Shown here in pieces: positions 47,056-56,230 of a stretch of DNA of 64,000 nt; within the stretch, counting starts at the first letter, position 1, and the number at the start of each line of letters is the position of its first letter. The notes under the pieces were generated by a model. That model worked only from the letters and a program-made list of their open reading frames with translations, ran no database searches and was not told the DNA's origin. Origin of the DNA: [Mycobacterium] fortunisiensis (GTDB lineage: Bacteria; Actinomycetota; Actinomycetes; Mycobacteriales; Mycobacteriaceae). Both the position numbers and the translations under genes were made by a program. Location of the stretch: assembly GCF_019050325.1 (NCBI RefSeq), contig NZ_VOMB01000024.1, positions 1-64,000 of the forward strand. The letters run 5' to 3'.

Positions 47056-48660
47056 ATGATGCGCAGGGGGTTGTCCATGCTGTTGGCCGGCGGAGTCGTC
47101 GCCGCGTCCGTCGGGGTCGGCGTCAGCACGCCCACCGCCACGTACAGCGCTTCGGTTCGGTTGGCGGGTACCACGATCGGCGTGGGGCCGTCCTTCGAAG
47201 GATTCGGGTTGTCCATCCCGCTGCCCTTCTACGGCGGCGTCGTGCCCGACGGCGATTCCTTCCACACCGTCGCCTACCCGGCGCAGATGACCGTCAGCAT
47301 CCCGATCATCTCGGATCTGCCTGGGCTGTCAGATATTCCGTACTGGCCGCAGTCGCTGAAACGGTCCGAGCAGATCGGAGCCGGCTACCTCTTGCAGGAC
47401 ATCGCCGCCGCGCCGACCGGCGACAAGTTGACGATCATCGGATTATCGCAAGGCACCGAGGTGGCCGAGCTGGCTCGGACCGCGATGGCCAAAGTCCCCA
47501 ATTACGTTGCCAATGCCGATAACTACGAGTTCGTCCTCATCGGCAATCCGTATCAACCCAACGGCGGCCTCTTGACACGCTTCACGGCCTGGAAGGACCT
47601 GCCGATCCTGGGCGACCTCTTCCCGCTCGGCCGCCCAGGGCCATCCGACAGCCCGTTCAAAACCACGTACTACCAGAATCAATACGACGGTGTCGTCGAC
47701 TTTCCCGCGTATTTCAACCTGCTGTCTATCGCTAACCAGGTGCCCGGGATGTTGTTCGGGCATGTCTTTCCCGGATATGTGCTGGAGCGCCCCGACACCG
47801 CCAACGCGGTGGTCACTCAGGTCGGCAACACCACGTACGTGATGCTGCCGCAATATCTTCCGCTGCTCGCCCCGCTGCGCATCCCGGCGTCCCTGATCGG
47901 GGCGGAACGTTTTGTCGACGCCATCGACCCGGTGCTGCGGGTGTTCGTCGAGATGGGGTACGACCGCACGGCCGATCCCAGCCTGGTCAAGGAGTTCAGC
48001 TGGACCACGCCCGAAGAAAAGGTGCAGGAAGCCCTCGACGCACTGCCGGGCGCATTTGCGCAATCGTTGGCGATCCTGGGCGGCGAGCCTTACGTCCCCA
48101 CACTGCCGGCGCCGGTTGTCTCCGGCGCCGAACCCAGCCCGTGGATCGAGCATCCCATCGATCCGGTGGACGACTCCCCGTGGGCGCACGCGGTACGCCA
48201 CGCGGTGGAGGACCTGACGCGATCGCTGTCCGAGGCCACCCGACCGCTGGCCGACGTGTTCCAGGCCATCGGCGGTGCCACGTCGCCGCAGAAGGCTGCC
48301 GAGCCGGACGACGACCGCGTTCCGGTGCGAACCACGGAGCCCGAAGCAGACGAGGCGCCGCAGGCAGACCGGCGGAGTCGGCACACCCCGAATCGACCAA
48401 ACGCCCCGCACACCGAATCGTCGAAGCAACGGTTACGTGCGGTCACGGACGCGCCGAGGTCGACGAAACCTGAGTCGGCGGGCAAGACGACGGGCAAAAC
48501 AGCGGGCAAGACCACCCACCCGGGTGGGGCCGGCACGTCGCCACAAAGCGAGCGCTCCGGTGCCGCTTCGGCACACTCGGCAAAGCCGGCTTCGAAAACG
48601 CCACACACCAAGCGTGACCGGCCCTCCAAGCACAAGAGCGCACACGCACGTCAGCGCTGA
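47056..48660 (+). CDS. Secreted PE-PPE-domain serine hydrolase with Lys/Pro-rich tail
   Basis: 534 aa from ATG 47056 (GGGGGG six bases upstream; ATG 47050 also possible). Signal peptide (GLSMLLAGGVVAASVGVGVS), then a PE-PPE alpha/beta-hydrolase domain with IIGLSQGTEVAELAR (catalytic Ser) and YDGVVDFPAYFNL. There is no PE or PPE head domain. The last ~160 residues are low-complexity, basic (TTGKTAGKTTHPGG; RDRPSKHKSAHARQR), perhaps for wall binding. Its tail overlaps the convergent VOC gene by 10 bp. Confidence 0.9.
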   Translation: MMRRGLSMLLAGGVVAASVGVGVSTPTATYSASVRLAGTTIGVGPSFEGFGLSIPLPFYGGVVPDGDSFHTVAYPAQMTVSIPIISDLPGLSDIPYWPQSLKRSEQIGAGYLLQDIAAAPTGDKLTIIGLSQGTEVAELARTAMAKVPNYVANADNYEFVLIGNPYQPNGGLLTRFTAWKDLPILGDLFPLGRPGPSDSPFKTTYYQNQYDGVVDFPAYFNLLSIANQVPGMLFGHVFPGYVLERPDTANAVVTQVGNTTYVMLPQYLPLLAPLRIPASLIGAERFVDAIDPVLRVFVEMGYDRTADPSLVKEFSWTTPEEKVQEALDALPGAFAQSLAILGGEPYVPTLPAPVVSGAEPSPWIEHPIDPVDDSPWAHAVRHAVEDLTRSLSEATRPLADVFQAIGGATSPQKAAEPDDDRVPVRTTEPEADEAPQADRRSRHTPNRPNAPHTESSKQRLRAVTDAPRSTKPESAGKTTGKTAGKTTHPGGAGTSPQSERSGAASAHSAKPASKTPHTKRDRPSKHKSAHARQR

Positions 48661-49100
48661 AGCGCCGGTTTCTTCAGCTCCTCGGCGAGCATCACCAGGA
48701 TGCCGCTGGGACCGCGGACATACGTGAGCTTGTAGGTGTCCGCATAGGTCGCCACGCCGCGCAGCGGACGACATCCGTGCCGCGCGGCGACCTCGAGGGC
48801 GCGGTCGAGATCGTCGACCGAAAAGGCAATGCGGTGCATGCCGATCTCGTTGGGCCGCACCGGTGTCGACTCGATGGCCGCCGGGTGGAGGTACTCGAAG
48901 AGCTCGATGTGACCGTGACTGTCTGGGGTCGCCAGCATCGCGATGTTGGCGTGGTTGCCATCAAGGCCGACGGCAGTATCGGTCCACTCACCGCGGACCG
49001 TGTCACGGCCGACGAGCGTCAGCCCAAGATCGGTGAAAAAGGAGATCGCTGCCTCCAGATCACGAACGGCGATGCCCACATTCTCAAGTTTGATGGCCAT
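48651..49100 (-). CDS. VOC-superfamily protein (glyoxalase/methylmalonyl-CoA epimerase-like)
   Basis: 149 aa from ATG 49100. Two beta-alpha-beta modules: LENVGIAVRDLEAAISFFTD and GMHRIAFSVDDLDRALEVA, with metal-ligand candidates H/E in GHIELFEY and MHRIAF, and a second half ending GPSGILVMLAEEL. The family includes epimerases, dioxygenases and glyoxalases; the exact reaction cannot be assigned. Confidence 0.88.
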   Translation of the reverse strand: MAIKLENVGIAVRDLEAAISFFTDLGLTLVGRDTVRGEWTDTAVGLDGNHANIAMLATPDSHGHIELFEYLHPAAIESTPVRPNEIGMHRIAFSVDDLDRALEVAARHGCRPLRGVATYADTYKLTYVRGPSGILVMLAEELKKPALQR

Positions 49101-49171
49101 GCGTCGCACGCTACGACCCTGCCGAAAGTTCGAGTCAGAAACTTGTCGGTGCTCGAATTTATGTTCGATGA

Positions 49172-51052
49172 ATGGAGTCGGGTGCGGTGCAGGCGGTGGC
49201 GGGGTTACGGGCCGCGTTTGAGGCGTTCGCTGCCTGTGATTTCGGGTCGCTGACCCGCGCGCAGGTGGTGGCGGTGCTCGATGAGTACGAAACCCTGACC
49301 TGCCAACTGCCGGCCCCGCGCCATGCGTTGCTGGCCGTCCTGCAGGCGCAGGCCACCCCGAAGGAGTTGGGGGCCAAATCCTGGAACGCGGTGCTGCGGA
49401 TCCGGTGGCGGCTGTCCAGCGGTGAGGCCGGGCGCCGCCTGGCAGACGCCGCGCAGTTGGGGCCCCGCCGCGGCCTGACCGGCCAACCGTTGCCCCCGGT
49501 GCTGCCGGCGGTGGCCGCCGCCCAAGCCGCCGGGTTGATCAACCCCGATCATGTCAGCGTGCTGCGCGACGCGGTCGCTGACCTGCCGGGCTTCGTCGAC
49601 ACCACCACCGCCGAACAGTTCGAGGTCGATTTGGTGGGTACCGCGGCCGGGGTGGGCCCCAAAGAACTCAAAGACACCGCCGCGCTGCGACTGTTCCTGC
49701 TCGATCAGGACGGCCCCGAACCCGATGACACCGAACGCGCCCGCAAACGCGGGGCCTCGATGGGCAAACAGGGCCGCGACGCCATGACCACGTTGACGGC
49801 CAACATGACCCCCGAAACCGCCGCGGTGTGGGAGGTACTGTTCGCCAAATTCGCCGCCCGCGGGATGTGCAATCCCGACGACGAACAACCCTGCGTGTCG
49901 GGGACCCCCAGCCAAGCCCAGATCGACAACGATCACCGCAGCCTGGCCCAACGCCAACACGACGCCCTACTGGTGATCGGACGGATCGCGTTGATGACCC
50001 CGGACCTGGGAAAACTCAACGGGCTACCGGTATCGGTGATCATCCGCACCACCTTGCAAGATTTGGAATCCCGCGCCGGGATCGGCCTCAGCGGTGGCGG
50101 TATCAAAATCCCGATCCGTGACGTGATCCGGATGGGTGGCCACGCGAACCATCATCTGGCGATCTTCGACAAGGCCACCGGGGCGGCGCTGAACTATTTC
50201 CGGGCCCGCCGCATCGCCAGCCCGGCCCAACGCATCATGCTCATCGCTCGCGACGGGGGATGTACGAAACCGTGCTGCAGCACTGGGCCCTACGGCTCCC
50301 AGGTCCACCACGCGGTCACCGACTGGGCCGACGGCGGCAACACCAACGTCGACGAGATGGCCTTGGCCTGCGGACCCGACAACCGTCTGGTCCACACCGA
50401 CGGTGGCTACACCACTAGCATCAACGACCACGGCGACGTCGAATGGCAACCACCACCAGGCCTGGACCACGGCCAAGCCCGCATCAACTACCACCACCGC
50501 CCCGAACTGCTGCTCACCCCACCAGAAAACACCCCACAGCGGCCACCGGAGCCAGCATCCAAGTCAGACGCGACACCTCAGCCCCGACCAGACCCCACGT
50601 GGGAGAGCGATCAAGACCCGATCTGCAACCAGGACTGCAACCGGGAATGGGATCCGGACTGGGGGCCGGACTGGACCCTGGACTGGAACACCGCCGACTG
50701 GGACACACCCACCCAGATCAACTCAGCTCAACACCCACACCAACCGGCAGGAAACCCTCGACAACCACGACAACACCAAGGCAGTACGCGGACCCTAGCC
50801 CTGAGACGGTGGGCGCGGCGGACGGCGCTGGATTCGCAGCGCCTCCGTCGGCACCTGCAGATCGGTGGTCGGCGGTGCGGCCAGCACTGTCGTCGAGTCT
50901 TCTTTCAGCCGAACGATTCTCGGTACCGCTGCCACCTTGGGCTGCCGGGCGATGGTGGGCGGGGCCGACGCGTCAGGGCCGGGAGCAGCCTTGGCCGTGG
51001 CGGGCGACTCGGCGGAGACCGACTTGCCCGCACCCGACTTGGCCGCAACTGA
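49172..51052 (+). CDS. 13E12-repeat family DUF222/HNH endonuclease-like protein, 3'-extended
   Basis: 626 aa. DUF222 region (~1-330) followed by an HNH-like module: CTKPCCSTGPYGSQVHHAVT, DWADGG, and LACGPDNRLVH. Relatives usually end soon after (400-500 aa). Here the frame continues through a low-complexity DPDWGPDW-type tail and then 258 bp into the antisense of the convergent membrane-protein gene, giving Arg-rich sequence. The native stop was probably lost. These genes are repeated in mycobacterial genomes and some serve as phage attachment targets. Activity unproven. Confidence 0.85.
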   Translation: MESGAVQAVAGLRAAFEAFAACDFGSLTRAQVVAVLDEYETLTCQLPAPRHALLAVLQAQATPKELGAKSWNAVLRIRWRLSSGEAGRRLADAAQLGPRRGLTGQPLPPVLPAVAAAQAAGLINPDHVSVLRDAVADLPGFVDTTTAEQFEVDLVGTAAGVGPKELKDTAALRLFLLDQDGPEPDDTERARKRGASMGKQGRDAMTTLTANMTPETAAVWEVLFAKFAARGMCNPDDEQPCVSGTPSQAQIDNDHRSLAQRQHDALLVIGRIALMTPDLGKLNGLPVSVIIRTTLQDLESRAGIGLSGGGIKIPIRDVIRMGGHANHHLAIFDKATGAALNYFRARRIASPAQRIMLIARDGGCTKPCCSTGPYGSQVHHAVTDWADGGNTNVDEMALACGPDNRLVHTDGGYTTSINDHGDVEWQPPPGLDHGQARINYHHRPELLLTPPENTPQRPPEPASKSDATPQPRPDPTWESDQDPICNQDCNREWDPDWGPDWTLDWNTADWDTPTQINSAQHPHQPAGNPRQPRQHQGSTRTLALRRWARRTALDSQRLRRHLQIGGRRCGQHCRRVFFQPNDSRYRCHLGLPGDGGRGRRVRAGSSLGRGGRLGGDRLARTRLGRN

Positions 51053-52498
51053 CTTCGCCGCAACTGACTTGGCGGCACGGGTTTCGCGGCGCCCCAGGTA
51101 CCCGACGAACGGCCCGGTGAAGACCATCACGACCAACACCAAGAAGCTCAATACACAGACCGCCACGTCGAAGGTGCTGGTGATCTGCTGGGCCAGGTTG
51201 TTGCCGTATATCGCTGCCGGCGCCGGCCCGGCATAGCGCGGCGCCAAGGCCACCCCGATCGCCACATTGGCGGCCGTGAAGACGAACACCACCGCACTGA
51301 AGGCGGCGGCGACGGTGGTCGACGTCACGCCCTTTTCCAGCTGGCGGTGCAGCCACCGCGCCACCAGCCCGGTGACCAGGTTGAATCCCGTCATCGCGAC
51401 ACTGTCGTACAGCGCGCGAGGCAGGTCGAGTGACAGGGCGATCACAAAGTCCGCGACGCGCAGCAGCGCGGCGGCGAACGCCCAGAAAGCGATGAGCGTC
51501 AGACACTTCTGCGCGGCGCCACGGTAGGCGCCGATGGTCGGCGGTTTGATCAGAAAGACCGCGTACAGCGTCGTCGGCGCCACGATGGCGGCACCGGCCG
51601 CCCAGGCCAGGTACCCCTCGTACCCCACCGCCGCGGTCGAGGTGTTCTGCGCGATGCCGTGGAAGGCGTCGATATCGCGGCCGATGCCGATCAACCAGAC
51701 CAAGGTGGCGGCGATGGCGCCCGAAACACCGATGGCCGTCGTGGCCAGCCGAGCCGCCCCGGTGCGCTCGGTGAGCCACCGCGAGGCGATGACCAGCGCG
51801 ATCATCGCCTCCGCCCCGTAGAGCACCGTGGTGACGATGACCGCGACGTCGTGACCACCGAACGGTGCCTCGGTGACGAATAGATAGCGAAGCCGCCAGT
51901 AGACGTTGAACGCCACCGACAAGGTGGCGAGTGCGATCGAGACAAAACCGATCACCCGCGAGACGGTGTACCAGCGGCGAAACCTGTTGTCCTCGATCGT
52001 GATCGACGTGATGGGCGGCTGTGCGGCCAGCAGGGCGCCGGCCACGCCGAGCAGCAGACCCGGCCCCACCCCCGGCGGCACCGCGCCGGTTCCGCCGTTG
52101 CGCGCGGTCTGCAGCATGTGAAAGCCGACGAACCCGACGACCACCACGAAGTAGGCGATAGTGAGCGCGAGTCGGATTCGGCTGGTGCGCCGGACGTCCG
52201 ATTGCGCTGCGCTCAGCCGGAACGGCCCGAGATGCGGGGCCAGTGCGGCACCGATCGCGAGCACCGTCACCACGGCCAGCACGCGGAACGTCGACCCGTC
52301 ACTACCCGGGACACCGACGCCGAACTCCAGGCTCCACGGCAGCAACAGCCCGACGATCAACAACGCCACCGCGAGGCCGTCGCGCACCCGGTTGGCCCGG
52401 GACGGCACGTAGCCAACCCGCGGCGACCGCGCCACGACCGGCGCCGCCATCGTCTCCACCGCGACGGTGGCGGCCGCGTCGTAACGCTCGTCGCTCAC
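50795..52498 (-). CDS. Mycobacterial multi-pass membrane protein with Ala/Lys-repeat C-tail
   Basis: 567 aa, GTG 52498 after AGAGGAA. About ten membrane segments (e.g. DGLAVALLIVGLLLPWSL; IRLALTIAYFVVVVGFVGF) and a cytosolic tail carrying the repeat AAKSVAAKSVAAKSGAGKS and a basic Pro-rich end (RIQRRPPRPPSQG). Family name uncertain. It is divergent from the DUF7159 gene at 52643, suggesting a functional link. The last 258 bp are overlapped by the 13E12 gene's extended 3' end. Confidence 0.8.
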   Translation of the reverse strand: MSDERYDAAATVAVETMAAPVVARSPRVGYVPSRANRVRDGLAVALLIVGLLLPWSLEFGVGVPGSDGSTFRVLAVVTVLAIGAALAPHLGPFRLSAAQSDVRRTSRIRLALTIAYFVVVVGFVGFHMLQTARNGGTGAVPPGVGPGLLLGVAGALLAAQPPITSITIEDNRFRRWYTVSRVIGFVSIALATLSVAFNVYWRLRYLFVTEAPFGGHDVAVIVTTVLYGAEAMIALVIASRWLTERTGAARLATTAIGVSGAIAATLVWLIGIGRDIDAFHGIAQNTSTAAVGYEGYLAWAAGAAIVAPTTLYAVFLIKPPTIGAYRGAAQKCLTLIAFWAFAAALLRVADFVIALSLDLPRALYDSVAMTGFNLVTGLVARWLHRQLEKGVTSTTVAAAFSAVVFVFTAANVAIGVALAPRYAGPAPAAIYGNNLAQQITSTFDVAVCVLSFLVLVVMVFTGPFVGYLGRRETRAAKSVAAKSVAAKSGAGKSVSAESPATAKAAPGPDASAPPTIARQPKVAAVPRIVRLKEDSTTVLAAPPTTDLQVPTEALRIQRRPPRPPSQG

Positions 52499-52642
52499 GT
52501 ACCGATTCCTCTCTATGAGTGACACTGCACGGAATTCCACCAGGGTGCTCACTTTTGCGCCGACTGACAAGCAGCGCCTGTGCGGTAGCTTGGAATTGTC
52601 CGTCGGAGCTCGTACGACAAGCATGAGACGAGGAGTGGAACC

Positions 52643-54553
52643 GTGGACGTAGTCCTCGGGGTGGCGGTCACCGGGCGTGTGGCGCGCCTGGCGATGATCG
52701 GTTCGCCCGCGAGCGGCGGCGAGGTTCTGGACCAGTACGCGCTCGATTTGCCCGATGACCTTGTCGCCGAGATGTCGGAGCTGGCCGAGACCATCATCGG
52801 CACATACGCCGCGGTGGCCGAGTCCGGCAACCAGGTTGCCGCGACGCGGTTGTGCCTGCCTGACGAGTCGGCAGCCAACACCCTGCGACAACGGGTGATC
52901 GACGCCAGCGTGCCCAACGTCGAAGTGGTGACCGAAACCGAAGCCGCCGCGGCCCTGGCGGTCGGCGTCGGCGCCGACGCCGCGCTGCTCCTCGCCGACG
53001 ATGACACGGTGTCGCTGACGGTGGTTGGCCACGATGCCGACGCACCCGCATCGACCTCCCCGTTCGCCACGACGACGTTGGCCACCGCACCGATCGGCAC
53101 CGCCGGGCCCGCGGCCGCCTGCGCCGCGGTGCTACAGGGCCTGCCCGCCGACGAGGCCCCCAGCCGGGTGGTCCTGGTGGGGCAACGCCTCGACCTGGAT
53201 TCCGTTGCCGCAGAGCTGAGTTCGACTGCGCCCGTCGAGGTGCTGCCGGATGCGGGCTATGCGATCGCCCGAGGTGCGGCCCAATTGGTGGGCGACATCG
53301 CACCCGCCGGCGCAGCCACCCAGATGGCGCCGGTTCTCGACGCGACCCAAATGGCACCTGCTGCCACCGACGCCACCCAGATGGCACCTGCGGCCTCTGA
53401 CGCGACGCACATGGCCCCCGCCGCCTCGGATGCCACCCAGATGACGCCGGGGAGCGTGGATTCCGCGGCGGTCGGGCCCGACCTGGCCTACTCCCAGGAA
53501 GCTGCCGAGGAACCCTGGGCCGACGAGATGCCGATGGACGCGGTCGGCGAATTCGTCCCCGAGCAAGAGGATGACCCCGACTACACCACCGTCATCGCGC
53601 CCCCGCCGCCGCGGATGCTGCTGATGGGCAGCGCCTTGGCGTTCGTCGTGGTCAGCTTCGCCACATTGGCCGTCACAGTCGCGATCAACGTCCGGCCGGC
53701 GGCCGACGTGCGCGCCCAACCGGCGCCGGCCGAACAGTCCGACACCGTGCCCGGACGCTACCTGCCACCGGTGCCGCACGAGCCGGATCCGGTGGCGCTG
53801 CCCGTTTCAGTGCTGACGCCGGCACCCGCTGCTCCGGCGGCACCCAAGGTGCGCTCAGACGTCGGCGATCAACCGGTCAACCAGCCGCCCGTCATCACGC
53901 CGCCACCGGCCGCACCGCCGGTGGCCCCACCCGCCCCGCCTGCTCAAGGCCCGGCACCCGTTCCAGTCCCGATACCCGTACCGGTTCCGATCCCGCTGCC
54001 GCCAGTGGTGTGGCCGACGCTGCCGGAACCGTGGCAGCCCGTGACACCCACCACCGTGCCGACCACTCCCCCGACCCCCACCACGACGCCGGCAACGACG
54101 ACGACGGCACCGCCCACCACCACGGCGCCACCCACAACAACGGCACCGCCCACCACGACGGCGCCGCCGACCACCACGGCACCGCCCACGACAACCGTGG
54201 CCCCGCCGCGCACCTCCGACGTCCCGGCGCCGCCGACGCACACGTCAGAGGCACCGGTTCCGGCCGCCGAGCCGCCGACCCAGACCGTGCCCGCCTACAC
54301 ACCCCCGGCCGAAGTGCCGACCACTCAGGTCCCGACAATGCCGCAATACCCGTCCGGCGGCAGTGCATCCGGCGGCAATGCGTCCGGCGGCAGTGCATCC
54401 GACGGTGGCTCCTCGAGCGACTCGGGCAGCGGGTCGTCGTCCGGTGGCGGCGGCCTGTTCGGCGGCGGCCGTGGCTCAGGGAGCGGTAGCGGCTCCGGTG
54501 GATCCGGCAGCTCCGGCGGCGCACCGGTGACGACAATGCCCGCCAGCCCGTAG
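52643..54553 (+). CDS. DUF7159-type protein with repeat linker, membrane helix and long Pro/Thr/Gly-rich exported tail
   Basis: 636 aa, GTG 52643. N-terminal MDVVLGVAVTGRVARLAMIG and ASKHA-like domain (~1-220) parallel the gene at 42560. A linker repeats DATQMAP-type units five times, followed by one membrane helix (MLLMGSALAFVVVSFATLAV), then ~270 residues of Pro-rich, TTTAPPT repeats and a Gly/Ser-rich end. The exported low-complexity half could span the cell wall. Function unknown. Confidence 0.82.
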   Translation: MDVVLGVAVTGRVARLAMIGSPASGGEVLDQYALDLPDDLVAEMSELAETIIGTYAAVAESGNQVAATRLCLPDESAANTLRQRVIDASVPNVEVVTETEAAAALAVGVGADAALLLADDDTVSLTVVGHDADAPASTSPFATTTLATAPIGTAGPAAACAAVLQGLPADEAPSRVVLVGQRLDLDSVAAELSSTAPVEVLPDAGYAIARGAAQLVGDIAPAGAATQMAPVLDATQMAPAATDATQMAPAASDATHMAPAASDATQMTPGSVDSAAVGPDLAYSQEAAEEPWADEMPMDAVGEFVPEQEDDPDYTTVIAPPPPRMLLMGSALAFVVVSFATLAVTVAINVRPAADVRAQPAPAEQSDTVPGRYLPPVPHEPDPVALPVSVLTPAPAAPAAPKVRSDVGDQPVNQPPVITPPPAAPPVAPPAPPAQGPAPVPVPIPVPVPIPLPPVVWPTLPEPWQPVTPTTVPTTPPTPTTTPATTTTAPPTTTAPPTTTAPPTTTAPPTTTAPPTTTVAPPRTSDVPAPPTHTSEAPVPAAEPPTQTVPAYTPPAEVPTTQVPTMPQYPSGGSASGGNASGGSASDGGSSSDSGSGSSSGGGGLFGGGRGSGSGSGSGGSGSSGGAPVTTMPASP

Positions 54554-54597
54554 CAGCACCCCCGCCATAGCCGTCACGAGCTCGAAAGGACCCCGCA

Positions 54598-54823
54598 GTG
54601 GCCAAGAAGCGCTGGAAAGAGCTGTCCCCCCAAGGCCAAGACCGCCGTCATCGTGGTGGCGGCCGTCGACGCCGGTTTGCGGGCGTGGGCACTGCGTGAC
54701 CTCGCCGGCCGCCAACCGGATCGGATCAACGGGCCGAAGTGGTTGTGGGGCAGCGCGCTCGGAGTGCTGAGCACCTCGGGTGTGGTGCCGGCGGTCTACC
54801 TGGTTGCCGGCCGTAAGTCCTGA
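54598..54823 (+). pseudogene. Small two-helix membrane protein with a one-base insertion
   Basis: GTG 54598 with AAAGGA upstream reads VAKKRWKELSP and then leaves frame at a run of six C (54626-54631). With five C the frame continues KAKTAVIVVAAVDAGLRAWA, LRDLAGRQPDRINGPKWLWG and VLSTSGVVPAVYLVAGRKS to a TGA at 54821-54823, a 74-aa protein of the PLDc_N-like small membrane type. As given, translation ends early. Homopolymer slip, allele or sequencing error cannot be told apart. Confidence 0.7.
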
Positions 54824-54826
54824 CCC

Positions 54827-56035
54827 TCAGGTGCCCTTGACGTTGAGCACCTGGCGCAGCTCGTGCTCGACCTCGATGAGGCTCTCGGCATCGGCCATCA
54901 CCACGTCGATGTCCTTGTAGGCGTCCGGGATCTCGTCGACCCACTGTTCGCCATGGCGGTATTCGATGCCCTGCATCCGCCGTGCGAGATCGTCGGCAGT
55001 GAACCGGCGGCGCGCCTCGTTACGCGAGAACCGGCGCCCGGCGCCGTGCGGGGCCGAGCACAACCCGGCCGCATTTCCCTTACCGCGCACCACATATGAG
55101 CGGGTGCCCATGCTGCCAGGGATCAGCCCCATCACGCCGGCGTGCGCGTCGATGGCGCCCTTGCGGGTCAGCCACACCTCACGGCCGCCGTGCTGTTCCT
55201 TGCGGGAATAGTTGTGGTGGGTGTTGATCCGCTCGACCTCGAAGTCACCCGCGGTGTGCGGTTCGTCGAGCTGCCCGTAGCCCATCCAGGCCGCGAACAC
55301 CCACATGTAGCGGTCCATCATCTCGGCGCGGTTCTCGAAGGCAAACCGCTGCGCCCAGTTGAGCTCTCGCAGGTAGCCGTCGAACTCCTGAGTGCCCTGA
55401 GGCAGGTAGGCGAGGTCAGGGTTCGGCAGATCGATCCACCACCGCTTCATGAGCTTCTGCGCGATCTTGATGTGCTTCTGGGCGATCTTGTTTCCCACCC
55501 CACGCGAACCGGAATGCAGGAACAGCCACACCCGGTCGCGCTCGTCCAGGCAGAGTTCGATGAAGTGGTTGCCGCCGCCGAGGGAACCCAGTTGCTCGCG
55601 CCACTTGGGCGAGTGCGTCAGGTCGATCCCGCCCCGCTCGGCCAGGTGTGCAAGGTCAGTGATGCGGCCCTGGGTGAACGGGAACCGGGTCAACGTGTCG
55701 TTGTAGTTGCCCGGGGACAACGGGATCGCCGACTCGATCGCGGTTCGCAGCGCAGCCAGGTCACGCCCGGCGATGTCGGTGACGGTGAATTCGGTGCGGG
55801 CGGCAATCATGCCGCAGCCGATGTCGACGCCGACCGCGGCCGGGATCACCGCATCGATGGTCGGGATAACGGTGCCGACGGCTGACCCCTTACCGCTGTG
55901 GGCATCGGGCATCAACGCGACATGTGGGTGCACGAACGGCAGCGCGGCGGTCTGCTTCGCCTGCTCGACGGTGTTGTCATCGATCTGGCTGGCGAAGTTC
56001 ACCAGCTTGGCACCGACGACGGAGTGCGCGGTCAT
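54827..56035 (-). CDS. rtcB: RNA ligase RtcB
   Basis: 402 aa from ATG 56035. Metal and guanylylation motifs: PDAHSGKGSAVG, VGVDIGCGMIA (Asp and Cys ligands), GGGNHFIEL, LHSGSRGVGN, and SAPHGAGRRFSR, whose His is the GMP attachment site. RtcB joins 2',3'-cyclic phosphate or 3'-phosphate RNA ends to 5'-OH ends using GTP and Mn. No RtcA or RtcR is adjacent. Convergent with the frameshifted small gene, 3 bp away. Confidence 0.95.
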   Translation of the reverse strand: MTAHSVVGAKLVNFASQIDDNTVEQAKQTAALPFVHPHVALMPDAHSGKGSAVGTVIPTIDAVIPAAVGVDIGCGMIAARTEFTVTDIAGRDLAALRTAIESAIPLSPGNYNDTLTRFPFTQGRITDLAHLAERGGIDLTHSPKWREQLGSLGGGNHFIELCLDERDRVWLFLHSGSRGVGNKIAQKHIKIAQKLMKRWWIDLPNPDLAYLPQGTQEFDGYLRELNWAQRFAFENRAEMMDRYMWVFAAWMGYGQLDEPHTAGDFEVERINTHHNYSRKEQHGGREVWLTRKGAIDAHAGVMGLIPGSMGTRSYVVRGKGNAAGLCSAPHGAGRRFSRNEARRRFTADDLARRMQGIEYRHGEQWVDEIPDAYKDIDVVMADAESLIEVEHELRQVLNVKGT

Positions 56036-56230
56036 GCCCTCGATTCTGCCGATGCTGTCCAGTGCTTTGCCGCGTTGGGTCGCCGACCTCCTCGGGCCGG
56101 CTGCGGATGCGGCGTGACGCACAGCCGGGTTGGCGATGTGCCGAGAATCACCAGGTCAGCGGCCCACACAAGGTAGATAGATGATCTAAGCTTTAGGGAG
56201 CCGAAAATTGCTCAGATTACGGAGAATTCG

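Noticed and set aside
49172-50500. 13E12 gene as a prophage attachment site with inserted phage DNA
   Set aside because: No integrase or phage genes and no flanking att-like duplication in the window.
53330-53460. Regular repeats resembling a CRISPR or iteron array
   Set aside because: They are in-frame codon repeats (DATQMAP units) within the DUF7159 protein; spacers are not unique and periodicity is codon-based.
54060-54210. Repeated ACC/ACG-rich tract
   Set aside because: Encodes the TTTAPPT low-complexity linker; coding, not a regulatory repeat.
54626-54631. C6 run as a programmed ribosomal frameshift site
   Set aside because: No downstream pseudoknot or stop-proximal context is visible; an indel is simpler.
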